Part shown: positions 1-7,511 of the stretch, in pieces
Position numbering within the stretch: the first letter of the stretch is position 1
Layout of the letters: each line of letters opens with the position of its first letter
NCBI RefSeq assembly: GCF_048593165.1
Contig: NZ_CP184271.1
DNA: 64,000 nucleotides
Source: Pectobacterium sp013449375
GTDB lineage: Bacteria > Pseudomonadota > Gammaproteobacteria > Enterobacterales > Enterobacteriaceae
Strand: one strand, 5' to 3'
Made by a program: the position numbers and the translations under genes
The notes under the pieces: model-generated
Database searches by the model: none
What the model was told of the DNA's origin: nothing
The model's input: the letters and a program-made list of their open reading frames with translations, nothing else

Positions 1-1
1 A

Positions 2-223
2 ACCCAGGTGGATGCCGGAACGCTCAGCATAATGAATAACTTCCATGTGCCGGCTGGGCTCTTGGTTAACTTCGCTATCTGGCATAAAACGCCAGACTGG
101 CTGAGCTTTATCGTGGGGACGATAATTATCACGTCCTCGCTGTGGGTACACCAGCGTTGGGTCGTGAAGCGTCCTTTACAAACGGTAAGTGCTCACAAGC
201 GTGCTGACGCGCCGAACGAATAA
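2..223 (+). CDS. yigM: C-terminal fragment of EamA-family transporter (YigM/BioP-like), 5' end outside window
   Basis: Only the last 73 codons are present; the reading frame is open to the left edge. The fragment has the typical end of an EamA/DMT carrier: an AGTLSIMNN-type loop, then two hydrophobic stretches (about residues 15-28 and 36-48 of the fragment), then a short polar basic tail. In E. coli the neighbour of metR on this side is yigM, which encodes a biotin transporter of this family, and position and sequence style agree. The gene is convergent with metR and its last 95 bases overlap the 3' end of metR. The family is well supported; the exact ortholog rests mainly on context. Confidence 0.7.
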   Translation, partial: TQVDAGTLSIMNNFHVPAGLLVNFAIWHKTPDWLSFIVGTIIITSSLWVHQRWVVKRPLQTVSAHKRADAPNE

Positions 224-1064
224 ACGCATCAATCACCGGTTGGCGCTGCTCTCCGTCACGGACGGCGGCGTACAACCGGCTCCAAAGCCCGTCACCCAGC
301 GATTTGGTGACAATCAGCCCCTGACGCTCGAAACTTTCCACTACCCAGTGCGGTAGCGCGGCAATTCCCATGCGGGCGGCGACCATCTGAATCAACAGCA
401 GCGTATTGTCCACGCTTTTCAGCGTAGGGCTGACGCCGGCCGGCTGTAAAAAGTGACGCCAAACATCCAGCCGTTGCCGCTGTACCGGATAGATCATCAG
501 GGTCTCGGCGGTGAAATCCTCCGGTTCGATTTTCTCTTTTCCTGCCAGCGGATGATCGGGTGCCAGCACTAACCTGACTTCAAAATCAAACAGAGGCGAA
601 TAGTGCAGGCCACTGCGCGGCATGATGTCGGAGGTCATCACCAGATCCAACTCGCCTTGCTGGAGTGCTGGCTGAGGGTCGAATGTCACGCCTGATTTAA
701 AATCCATCACCACCTGCGGCCAGTGCAGATGGAACTCATCTAGCGCCGGCGTCAGCCACTGAATACAGCTATGGCACTCAATGGCCAGACGGAGCGTGGT
801 CTGGTGCGGCGCATGACAATCCTGCAACGCCTGCTGGATTTGCGGTAACACCTGCTCTGCCAACTGCAACAGAATTTCTCCCTGAGGCGTAAAGCGCAGC
901 GGCTGGCTTTTACGCACGAATAGCCTGAACCCAAGGCGCTGTTCCAGATCGCTGAACTGGTGGGATAACGCCGATTGAGTTTGATGAAGTGCAGCGGCAG
1001 CGGCGGCTAACGATCCGGTATTGCGCAGTGCTTGCAGCGTTCGCAGGTGTTTAAATTCGATCAT
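129..1064 (-). CDS. metR: MetR, LysR-type activator of methionine synthase genes
   Basis: A 311-residue LysR-family regulator that reads as the enterobacterial MetR throughout. An N-terminal winged helix-turn-helix occupies about residues 1-60, including the conserved ALHQTQSALSHQF recognition region. A co-inducer domain follows from about residue 90; homocysteine is the known co-regulator in E. coli. MetR activates metE and represses its own gene, and here the two are divergent with 104 bp between the start codons. A MetR-like site overlaps its own ATG, which fits autorepression. The length is close to the E. coli protein (317 residues). The 3' end overlaps the convergent transporter gene. 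Confidence 0.96.
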   Translation of the reverse strand: MIEFKHLRTLQALRNTGSLAAAAAALHQTQSALSHQFSDLEQRLGFRLFVRKSQPLRFTPQGEILLQLAEQVLPQIQQALQDCHAPHQTTLRLAIECHSCIQWLTPALDEFHLHWPQVVMDFKSGVTFDPQPALQQGELDLVMTSDIMPRSGLHYSPLFDFEVRLVLAPDHPLAGKEKIEPEDFTAETLMIYPVQRQRLDVWRHFLQPAGVSPTLKSVDNTLLLIQMVAARMGIAALPHWVVESFERQGLIVTKSLGDGLWSRLYAAVRDGEQRQPVIDAFIRSARQHACEHLPFVKDASRPNAGVPTART

Positions 1065-1098
1065 GAGAGTCCTTCACAGTGACAGTGAATAAATTGCG
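1064..1098 (+). promoter_or_regulatory. Two tandem MetR-like binding sites between metR and metE
   Basis: The E. coli MetR consensus is TGAA-N5-TTCA. Site 1 at 1064-1076 reads TGAG-AGTCC-TTCA (7 of 8 conserved bases) and covers the metR start codon. Site 2 at 1086-1098 begins TGAA with N5 but has only half of the second arm (6 of 8). The starts are 22 bp apart, about two helical turns, so both would lie on the same face just upstream of the proposed metE -35 box. An additional dyad TTCAC-N7-GTGAA (1073-1089) links them. The assignment is from consensus matching only. Confidence 0.55.
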
Positions 1099-1099
1099 C

Positions 1100-1128
1100 T
1101 TGTAGTTACTACACTACCTGCGGATTAT
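1100..1128 (+). promoter_or_regulatory. Predicted metE promoter (-35 TTGTAG, -10 GATTAT)
   Basis: TTGTAG at 1100-1105 and GATTAT at 1123-1128 are separated by 17 bp. The proposed start of transcription falls at the beginning of the MetJ-like boxes, and the MetR-like sites lie directly upstream, which is the expected layout for an activated and repressed metE promoter. Confidence 0.5.
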
Positions 1129-1152
1129 GGATGTGTAAACATCTGGACGGCT
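1129..1152 (+). promoter_or_regulatory. MetJ operator: three tandem met boxes
   Basis: Three contiguous 8-bp units match the met box AGACGTCT with 5/8, 6/8 and 6/8 identities (GGATGTGT, AAACATCT, GGACGGCT). MetJ dimers bind cooperatively to such head-to-tail boxes when S-adenosylmethionine is high. The array lies between the proposed -10 box and the metE ribosome binding site (TGAGG at 1156-1160), so repression would block initiation. Confidence 0.6.
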
Positions 1153-1168
1153 AAATGAGGAATTAACG

Positions 1169-3433
1169 ATGGCGATTGTGAATCACACACTGGGTTTTCC
1201 GCGCGTTGGATTACGCCGTGAACTGAAAAAAGCGCAGGAAAGCTACTGGGCGGGTAACGCGACACAGGAAGCGTTGCTGACCGTTGGACGTGAGCTGCGT
1301 GCGCGTCATTGGCAACAACAGAAGGATGCTGGCGTTGATCTGCTGCCAGTGGGTGATTTCGCCTGGTACGACCATGTACTGACCACCAGTTTGCTGCTGG
1401 GTAACGTACCCGCACGTCATCAGAATGAAGACGGCTCGGTCGATTTGGATACACTGTTCCGTATTGGCCGTGGACGTGCGCCAACCGGCCAGCCTGCCGC
1501 TGCCGCTGAAATGACCAAGTGGTTTAACACTAACTATCACTACATGGTGCCGGAGTTCACCAAAGGGCAGCAGTTCAAGTTGACCTGGACACAACTGCTG
1601 GATGAAGTGGATGAAGCACTGGCGCTGGGCCATAACGTGAAGCCTGTTTTGTTAGGCCCAGTTACCTATCTGTGGCTGGGTAAAGTGAAAGGTGAGCAGT
1701 TTGATCGTCTGTCGCTGCTACAGGATATTCTGCCTGTTTATCAGCAGGTGCTGGCTGAACTGGCGAAACGCGGGATTGAGTGGGTGCAGATTGATGAACC
1801 TGCGCTGGCGCTGGAACTGCCGCAAGCGTGGCTGGCCGCGTTTAAACCGGCTTACGATGCGTTGCAGGGTTCGGTGAAACTGCTGCTGACGACCTATTTT
1901 GATAGCGTAAGCCAGAATCTGGAAACGATTAAAGCGCTGCCGGTTCAGGGGCTGCATATCGATCTGGTGCACGGTAAGGATGATGCCGCGACGCTGAGCG
2001 CCCAACTGCCTGCTCATTGGGTACTGTCTCTGGGGGTGATTAATGGCCGTAACGTATGGCGCGCCGATCTGAGTAATTGGTTCGAGCGCCTGCAACCGTT
2101 GGTGGGAACGCGCGATCTGTGGCTGGGTAGCTCATGCTCACTGCTGCATAGCCCTATCGATCTGAGTGTAGAAGTGCGTCTGGATGATGAAGTGAAGAGC
2201 TGGTTTGCCTTTGCGATTCAGAAATGTGCGGAGCTGTCACTGTTGTCTCAGGCATTGAATAGCGGCAACGGTCAGGCACTGGAAGCCTACAGCGCGCCGA
2301 TTCGCGCCCGTCGTACCTCAGCGCGTGTGAATAACGCCGCCGTTGCGCAGCGTCTGGCAGCGATTACCGCACAAGACAGCCAGCGTCAGAACGTGTATTC
2401 GGTGCGTGCGGATGCTCAGCGTGAGCGCTTTAATCTGCCAGCATGGCCGACGACCACGATTGGTTCTTTCCCGCAGACCACGGAAATTCGCGGCTTGCGT
2501 CTGGATTTCAAACAGGGGCGCCTGGATGGCAATAACTATCGCACCGGCATTGCCGAGCACATCAAGCAGGCTGTCGCTGAGCAAGAGCGTCTGGGGCTGG
2601 ATGTGCTGGTGCACGGTGAAGCCGAGCGTAACGACATGGTGGAGTATTTCGGTGAGCATCTGGATGGGTTTATTTTTACCCAGAATGGCTGGGTACAGAG
2701 CTACGGTTCTCGCTGTGTGAAACCGCCTGTCATCATTGGTGATGTGAGCCGTCCAGAGGCGATCACCGTTGAATGGGCGAAATACGCACAGTCCCTGACC
2801 GACAAGCCGATGAAAGGCATGCTGACCGGTCCGGTGACCATCCTGTGCTGGTCGTTCCCGCGTGAAGACGTCACGCGTGAAACTATCGCTAAACAGATTG
2901 CACTGGCGCTGCGTGATGAAGTCGCAGATTTGGAAGCCGCAGGTATTGGCATCATCCAGATTGACGAACCGGCGCTGCGTGAAGGTCTGCCGCTGCACCG
3001 CTCGGACTGGGACGCGTATCTGTCCTGGGCAGTGGATGCTTTCCGCCTGAATGCCGCCGTGGCGAAAGATGATACGCAGATCCATACCCACATGTGTTAT
3101 TGCGAGTTCAACGACATCATGGATTCTATCGCCGCACTGGACGCCGACGTGATTACGATTGAAACCTCTCGTTCCGATATGGAACTGCTTGAGTCGTTTG
3201 AAGAGTTCGAGTACCCGAATGAAATTGGCCCCGGTGTTTATGATATCCACTCCCCGAACGTACCGAGCGTGGAGTGGATGGAAGATCTGCTGAAGAAAGC
3301 GGCACAGCGTATTCCCGCTGAACGCCTGTGGGTGAACCCGGATTGCGGTTTGAAAACCCGCGGCTGGCCGGAAACGCGTCAGGCTCTGGCGAATATGGTT
3401 CAGGCAGCGCAGCGTTTGCGTGAAACCCAGTAA
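1169..3433 (+). CDS. metE: Cobalamin-independent methionine synthase MetE
   Basis: A 754-residue enzyme that transfers the methyl group of 5-methyltetrahydropteroyl-tri-L-glutamate to homocysteine, the last step of methionine synthesis, in the cytoplasm. The zinc ligands fall at the E. coli positions: His641 and Cys643 in the HTHMCYC motif, Glu665 in TIETSRSD, and Cys726 in NPDCGLKTRGW. The N-terminal duplicated barrel and the C-terminal catalytic barrel are both complete. The ATG at 1169 follows TGAGG by 8 bases. It is divergent from its activator gene metR and followed by a strong terminator, so it is monocistronic. Confidence 0.98.
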   Translation: MAIVNHTLGFPRVGLRRELKKAQESYWAGNATQEALLTVGRELRARHWQQQKDAGVDLLPVGDFAWYDHVLTTSLLLGNVPARHQNEDGSVDLDTLFRIGRGRAPTGQPAAAAEMTKWFNTNYHYMVPEFTKGQQFKLTWTQLLDEVDEALALGHNVKPVLLGPVTYLWLGKVKGEQFDRLSLLQDILPVYQQVLAELAKRGIEWVQIDEPALALELPQAWLAAFKPAYDALQGSVKLLLTTYFDSVSQNLETIKALPVQGLHIDLVHGKDDAATLSAQLPAHWVLSLGVINGRNVWRADLSNWFERLQPLVGTRDLWLGSSCSLLHSPIDLSVEVRLDDEVKSWFAFAIQKCAELSLLSQALNSGNGQALEAYSAPIRARRTSARVNNAAVAQRLAAITAQDSQRQNVYSVRADAQRERFNLPAWPTTTIGSFPQTTEIRGLRLDFKQGRLDGNNYRTGIAEHIKQAVAEQERLGLDVLVHGEAERNDMVEYFGEHLDGFIFTQNGWVQSYGSRCVKPPVIIGDVSRPEAITVEWAKYAQSLTDKPMKGMLTGPVTILCWSFPREDVTRETIAKQIALALRDEVADLEAAGIGIIQIDEPALREGLPLHRSDWDAYLSWAVDAFRLNAAVAKDDTQIHTHMCYCEFNDIMDSIAALDADVITIETSRSDMELLESFEEFEYPNEIGPGVYDIHSPNVPSVEWMEDLLKKAAQRIPAERLWVNPDCGLKTRGWPETRQALANMVQAAQRLRETQ

Positions 3434-3450
3434 TAATTAGTGGCTAATGC

Positions 3451-3482
3451 AATCAGGGAGGCGATGGACTCCCTGATTTTTA
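3451..3482 (+). terminator. Rho-independent terminator of metE
   Basis: A perfect 10-bp stem (AATCAGGGAG with CTCCCTGATT), an 8-base loop and a following T-rich run, 18 bases after the metE stop codon. Confidence 0.85.
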
Positions 3483-3731
3483 TGCATGACACAGAGAATG
3501 TGCTTTTCCCCTCTTTTTATTCAGTTATTCAGCGGGTTATTCTTTATTAATAAATATTTTTATATCTTCATTTTTAATATCAAATAAGACTGACTATTCT
3601 TTTATGTAATTGAAGCGTTGTTGATGTTAATCACTCGTTGAGTAATCTGTGATTTTTCCGATCGAAACTTAATTTACGATAGCTTAATCCTATCTATTGT
3701 GTGTTTTTGAATGATTTAAACGATCAATCTG
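3483..3731. other. AT-rich spacer between metE and the chemoreceptor leader
   Basis: About 250 bp of strongly AT-rich sequence without a credible gene. It ends at the sigma-28 promoter at 3732. No further regulatory element was recognised. Confidence 0.5.
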
Positions 3732-3758
3732 TAAAGTTCGGAGACTCCTTGCCGATAG
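3732..3758 (+). promoter_or_regulatory. Sigma-28 (FliA) promoter of the chemoreceptor transcript
   Basis: TAAAGTTC at 3732-3739, exactly 11 bp, then GCCGATAG at 3751-3758. The enterobacterial FliA consensus is TAAAGTTT-N11-GCCGATAA, so 14 of 16 bases match with the exact spacer. Transcription would start near 3765, leaving a leader of about 330 nt before the receptor start codon. The promoter places the downstream genes in the flagellar class III regulon. Confidence 0.88.
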
Positions 3759-3811
3759 AAATGGGCAACACAGGAGCGGCTATGGCTGCATGAGTCTGGA
3801 GAGGGAAGACC

Positions 3812-3919
3812 ATGGTTTATTATTTCAATTACGCCTCTGCGGTCTTATCCGTTGTATTTGTAGCGATTGTTAAATTTCTTTCCATTTTTTGCACCTTAAC
3901 ACCCAAGGGAATTGTTTGA
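3812..3919 (+). CDS. Candidate 35-residue hydrophobic microprotein in the chemoreceptor leader
   Basis: An ATG-started 35-codon frame lies inside the transcript made from the sigma-28 promoter. A strong Shine-Dalgarno sequence (GGAGAGG at 3798-3804) precedes the ATG by 7 bases. The product begins MVYYFNYASAVLSVV and carries one hydrophobic span from about residue 8 to 29, interrupted by a lysine at position 21, then a short polar tail ending TPKGIV. It matches no small protein I recognise. It could be a translated leader peptide, a membrane microprotein co-expressed with motility genes, or chance. A hairpin (7 bp, bulge, 4 bp) follows directly at about 3921-3958. No homology could be tested. 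Confidence 0.45.
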   Translation: MVYYFNYASAVLSVVFVAIVKFLSIFCTLTPKGIV

Positions 3920-4095
3920 CTTTCTATTGCGCCCCTCATGCTGAGAGCGTGCATAGAAATATTTGTCTTAAGATATCCCTGGTGTGTCGGAAGGTTTCTC
4001 CTTCGGGACGCCAATCATTCTCTGCCCTGTGGTTCCATCAAACTGCGACATGTGCGCAATTGACATTGCTATGCATTACCTAAAAGGAGTGAGAC

Positions 4096-5757
4096 ATGAA
4101 TTTAGCAAATTGGCGTATTGGCTATCGACTGGGAGCGGGATTTGCCATCCTGATTTTGATGCTGTTTGTGGTGAATATTTTTTCCTTGTCTAAGTTATCC
4201 GGTTTCCAAGATGATGCTCGGGATATTGTGAAAGAAGTTTATCCACAAACGGTGGATGCCAACAATCTGATTGATACGGTAAATAGCAGTTTGATTGCCT
4301 ATCAGCGGCTCATTCTGGTTTCGGGTGAAGATAAAATTAAGGAAAACTTGGAACTCCAGAACACCTTCCGTCAAAAAATTGGCAGCTTGATGGATAAGCT
4401 GGTCAAGGAGATGACGGATGATCGTTCAAGCGCGAAGTTAAAGGAGATTCTTGCCATCCGCGCTGCGTATCTGAAATCCGGTGACAAAATAATTAATGAG
4501 GTCATTTCCGGAAATCGCAACGCGGCAGTTGATGAATTCAACAATAACTTGAACGTCATCCAAGCTAAGTATCGCGATGAGGTAAGGCAATTGGTTGATT
4601 ATCAGGATGATGCGATGGACGCTGCTGTTGAGGACATGGCTCATGTATACCGCGACACACGCATTGTGTTGTTACTTATTTTGGCTCTGGGTGCCGTATT
4701 AGGTGCGCTGATTGCCTGGTCAATTACGCGTAGCGTCACCCGACCGATACAGCAGGCTTTGCAAGTGGCAGACAGAGTGGCTCAGGGAGACCTGACCTCA
4801 CGTATCACTGTTACCAGCAAAGATGAAACCGGATTGCTGTTGCAAGCGTTAGATGACATGAACGCCAGCTTGGGTAGGATTGTTGGGCAGGTGCGTGACG
4901 GGGCGGAAACCATCTCGACTGCCGCCTCGCAAATCGCCGCAGGTAATCAGGATTTGTCTGCTCGCACGGAAGAACAGGCCAGCTCCTTGGAAGAAACTGC
5001 CGCGTCGATGGAACAGCTTACCTCTACCATTAAAAACACGGCAGAGAATACCCAGCAGGCGACGGAAATTGCCAATAAAGCTGCTGGTGCGGCTAAGCAA
5101 AGCGGCGACGTGATGGTTTCGGTGACGCAGAAAATGCGTGGTATTCGCGACTCATCTCAGCGTATGGCGGAGATCATTGGGGTGATTGACGGTATTGCCT
5201 TTCAGACCAATATTCTGGCGCTGAATGCGGCGGTTGAAGCCGCACGTGCGGGCGAACAAGGTCGCGGCTTTGCGGTGGTGGCAGGGGAAGTGCGTTCTCT
5301 AGCGCAGCGCAGTGCTACTGCTGCACGGGAGATCAAAGATTTGATCGACGACTCTGTGAGCAAGATTCAGGAAGGCATGTCGCTGGTAGACACGGCTGAA
5401 GAAACCATGAGCGGATTAACGGGCTACGTACGGGATGTGAATGAGATCATCAGTGAAATCTCGCAGGCCAGCCGTGAACAGAGCGACGGGATTAACCAGA
5501 TGAATCTGGCCGTTGGACAGATTGATACTACGACCCAGCAGAACGCGGCTTTGGTTGAAGAATCGGCTTCTGCGGCGCTGTCTCTGCAAGGCCAAGCCTC
5601 CGTTCTGGCGGAATCCGTGAGTGCGTTTAAGCTGCTGTCTTATGGCAGTGGCAAAACCGCTGCGTACGCCTCAGCGCCCGTGCGTACCCCAACGCTGTCT
5701 TTAGCACCTGCTACGGTGAAAGGTCAGGGCAATAACGGCGATTGGACGTCGTTCTAA
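4096..5757 (+). CDS. Methyl-accepting chemotaxis protein with periplasmic four-helix sensor
   Basis: A 553-residue transmembrane chemoreceptor. TM1 is at about residues 12-32, a helical periplasmic domain at 33-188 looks like the four-helix-bundle type, TM2 is at 190-210, a HAMP domain at 211-263, and the cytoplasmic coiled-coil signalling domain runs from about 270 to 530. The hairpin tip (FQTNILALNAAVEAARAGE) that contacts CheA and CheW is intact. The C-terminus ends DWTSF, a variant of the xWxxF tether that docks CheR. The start ATG has AAGGAG 7-8 bases upstream. Expression from the sigma-28 promoter links it to flagellar assembly. The ligand cannot be inferred. Confidence 0.95.
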   Translation: MNLANWRIGYRLGAGFAILILMLFVVNIFSLSKLSGFQDDARDIVKEVYPQTVDANNLIDTVNSSLIAYQRLILVSGEDKIKENLELQNTFRQKIGSLMDKLVKEMTDDRSSAKLKEILAIRAAYLKSGDKIINEVISGNRNAAVDEFNNNLNVIQAKYRDEVRQLVDYQDDAMDAAVEDMAHVYRDTRIVLLLILALGAVLGALIAWSITRSVTRPIQQALQVADRVAQGDLTSRITVTSKDETGLLLQALDDMNASLGRIVGQVRDGAETISTAASQIAAGNQDLSARTEEQASSLEETAASMEQLTSTIKNTAENTQQATEIANKAAGAAKQSGDVMVSVTQKMRGIRDSSQRMAEIIGVIDGIAFQTNILALNAAVEAARAGEQGRGFAVVAGEVRSLAQRSATAAREIKDLIDDSVSKIQEGMSLVDTAEETMSGLTGYVRDVNEIISEISQASREQSDGINQMNLAVGQIDTTTQQNAALVEESASAALSLQGQASVLAESVSAFKLLSYGSGKTAAYASAPVRTPTLSLAPATVKGQGNNGDWTSF

Positions 5758-5788
5758 CGCTGTTTGTCTTTGTCACGCGGTAAAACAC

Positions 5789-5816
5789 AAACGCCCCCAG
5801 TGACCGGTGGCGTTTT
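5789..5816 (+). terminator. Terminator of the chemoreceptor gene
   Basis: AAACGCC and GGCGTTT form a stem around a short loop, followed by T residues, 32 bases after the stop codon. The convergent hydrolase gene ends 36 bases beyond it, so the hairpin may serve both. Confidence 0.7.
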
Positions 5817-5851
5817 AGCGAATAGCTAAGTATGAAAACGGTGTGGTGACG

Positions 5852-6679
5852 TTACGCCACGCCGTTTTTCTGGAACCACGCCAGCATACGCTGCCAGCCG
5901 TCTTGTGCCGATTCTTCATGGTAGCTGGGGCGGTAATCGGCATGGAAAGCATGACCAGCCTCGGGGTAGACGATGATATCTGCCGCTGCATTGGCTGCGC
6001 GTAGCGCTTGCCGCATCGTATCAACCTGTGTCAACGGAATCCCTTCGTCCTTCGCGCCATATAACCCCAGCACAGGTGCTTCCAATTCCGTGGCAATATC
6101 GACCGGATGTTTGGGGCTATTCAGCGTTTTCTCCCCCGTAAACTTACCGTACCAGGCAACGCCTGCCTTGAGCTGCGGGTTGTGTGCGGCGTAGAGCCAG
6201 GTGATGCGCCCACCCCAACAGAAACCGGTGATCGCCAGCTTACTGGCATCGCCGCCCTGTTTAATCGCCCAGTTGGCGGTGCGATCAAGATCGGACAGCA
6301 CCTGCGTATCCGGCACCTTATACACCAGTTCGGTCAGGAGCCGCTGAATGTCGTTATAGTGGCTGGGGTTACCCTGACGGAAATACAGCTCTGGCGCAAT
6401 CGCCATATAGCCCTGTTTGGCCAGCCTGCGGCAAACGTCTTGAATGTGTTGATGAACGCCGAAAATCTCCTGCACCACCAGAACGATAGGGAGCGGCTTG
6501 TCATGCTTCGCCGGTCTGGCGATATACGCAGGGAGCTGCTCACCCTGAGAAGAAATAGTGGTTTCACTGGCAATAATACCGACGGAATCCGTGGTAATGA
6601 TGGAGGCGGTCTGCGGTTCCACCGCCGGGGACAGCCCCTGAGGAAGATGTTTGAAGGTCGTCTGTTCATCAGTCTTCAT
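5852..6679 (-). CDS. Dienelactone hydrolase family protein (YsgA-like)
   Basis: A 275-residue alpha/beta hydrolase of the dienelactone hydrolase family. The catalytic triad is visible: Cys154 in GFCWGG, Asp211 in GAKDEG and His243 in EAGHAFHAD. In E. coli the family member ysgA sits between metE and udp on the opposite strand, and the same order holds here with the chemoreceptor added. The natural substrate is unknown. The ATG at 6679 (MKTDEQ) is preferred over the one 18 bases upstream because AGGAGAG lies at the right distance in front of it. Confidence 0.88.
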   Translation of the reverse strand: MKTDEQTTFKHLPQGLSPAVEPQTASIITTDSVGIIASETTISSQGEQLPAYIARPAKHDKPLPIVLVVQEIFGVHQHIQDVCRRLAKQGYMAIAPELYFRQGNPSHYNDIQRLLTELVYKVPDTQVLSDLDRTANWAIKQGGDASKLAITGFCWGGRITWLYAAHNPQLKAGVAWYGKFTGEKTLNSPKHPVDIATELEAPVLGLYGAKDEGIPLTQVDTMRQALRAANAAADIIVYPEAGHAFHADYRPSYHEESAQDGWQRMLAWFQKNGVA

Positions 6680-6746
6680 TACGCGCTCTCCTGTCATCGA
6701 TGAAGCGTTGCTAGTGGGATTGTGCCTACAGTGTGTTGAGATGTAC

Positions 6747-7424
6747 TTACAGCGTGCTGAGATAGTCTTCGAAGCGTTTTCCTTTCTCTGGCCTGAAGTA
6801 TAGGCCGGTCTCCGCCACTGACGTGAGGTTATCTACCCGTAGATTACGAAAGTCTGAACGAGTTTCACACCATATCGTGAGTAACCATACGGTATCAAAC
6901 AGGGTTAAACCAAGGGGACGGGCGACTCGATCACTCTCTCTTCCTTGCAGATCAACATAGGTAATACGCAATTGGAGCCTGTTACGAATGGCCAGACGAA
7001 GAAAAGCCAGATGATTTATGGCCCTCTCATTTTCCTCGGTATGTCGAGAAACCGCTCTGAGAGGAAGCAACTTATAGGTCTCTGCTTTTTTGGCGCCAAT
7101 CACCGCGCTGATTTTTGCTGAAACTCGGCTGGCCGCTGCGGAAAGCATGTCATCGCCTCGGACACCTATCAGCCGCATTCCCAGCATAATGGCGTCCAGT
7201 TCATCTGGGTCAAAGTTAAGCGGGGGAAGGAAGTAGTCTTTTTCAAGTAGGTAACCGAGTCCCGATTCACCGCGAATAGGGGCACCGATGGTTTGTAGTG
7301 CCGCCATGTCCCTGTAGATCGTTCTGACCGATACATTCAACGCTTGAGCTAATATTTCCGCTGATACTGGGTGTACGCGGCCGCGAAGATGGTCAAGTAA
7401 AGAGAGTAGCCGAATTGTTTTCAT
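6747..7424 (-). CDS. YafY-type HTH/WYL-domain transcriptional regulator
   Basis: A 225-residue regulator. An N-terminal helix-turn-helix (about residues 1-60, containing SVRTIYRDM) is followed by a WYL-type effector domain (about 135-205). It is transcribed divergently from the next gene, with 87 bp between the start codons that contain a perfect 16-bp inverted repeat. That repeat is the likely operator, giving autoregulation and control of the neighbour. WYL domains bind diverse ligands, and the one here cannot be read from sequence. Confidence 0.85.
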   Translation of the reverse strand: MKTIRLLSLLDHLRGRVHPVSAEILAQALNVSVRTIYRDMAALQTIGAPIRGESGLGYLLEKDYFLPPLNFDPDELDAIMLGMRLIGVRGDDMLSAAASRVSAKISAVIGAKKAETYKLLPLRAVSRHTEENERAINHLAFLRLAIRNRLQLRITYVDLQGRESDRVARPLGLTLFDTVWLLTIWCETRSDFRNLRVDNLTSVAETGLYFRPEKGKRFEDYLSTL

Positions 7425-7433
7425 GAGAAGAGA

Positions 7434-7470
7434 TTACACCACCCTGACAAGTTCTGTCAGGGTGGTGTAA
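7434..7470. promoter_or_regulatory. Perfect 16-bp inverted repeat, predicted operator of the WYL regulator
   Basis: TTACACCACCCTGACA (7434-7449) and its exact reverse complement (7455-7470) are separated by 5 bases. The palindrome starts 9 bases from the regulator start codon and ends about 40 bases before the divergent gene. The inner CTGACA/TGTCAG core resembles sites found near other YafY-type regulators, as far as I recall. There is no T-run on either side, so it is not a normal terminator. Confidence 0.75.
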
Positions 7471-7511
7471 TACGATTCAGACTTCATATCATCCTGATAA
7501 CGGAGTTCATC

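Noticed and set aside
3732..3811. Three-way-junction-like fold upstream of the chemoreceptor, first read as a riboswitch
   Set aside because: Its left part is the FliA promoter (TAAAGTTC-N11-GCCGATAG), so most of the fold would not be transcribed, and it lacks the conserved core of the c-di-GMP, glycine or other riboswitches I know.
3984..4193. 69-codon plus-strand frame overlapping the chemoreceptor start
   Set aside because: It reads out of frame into the conserved receptor gene and has no ribosome binding site.
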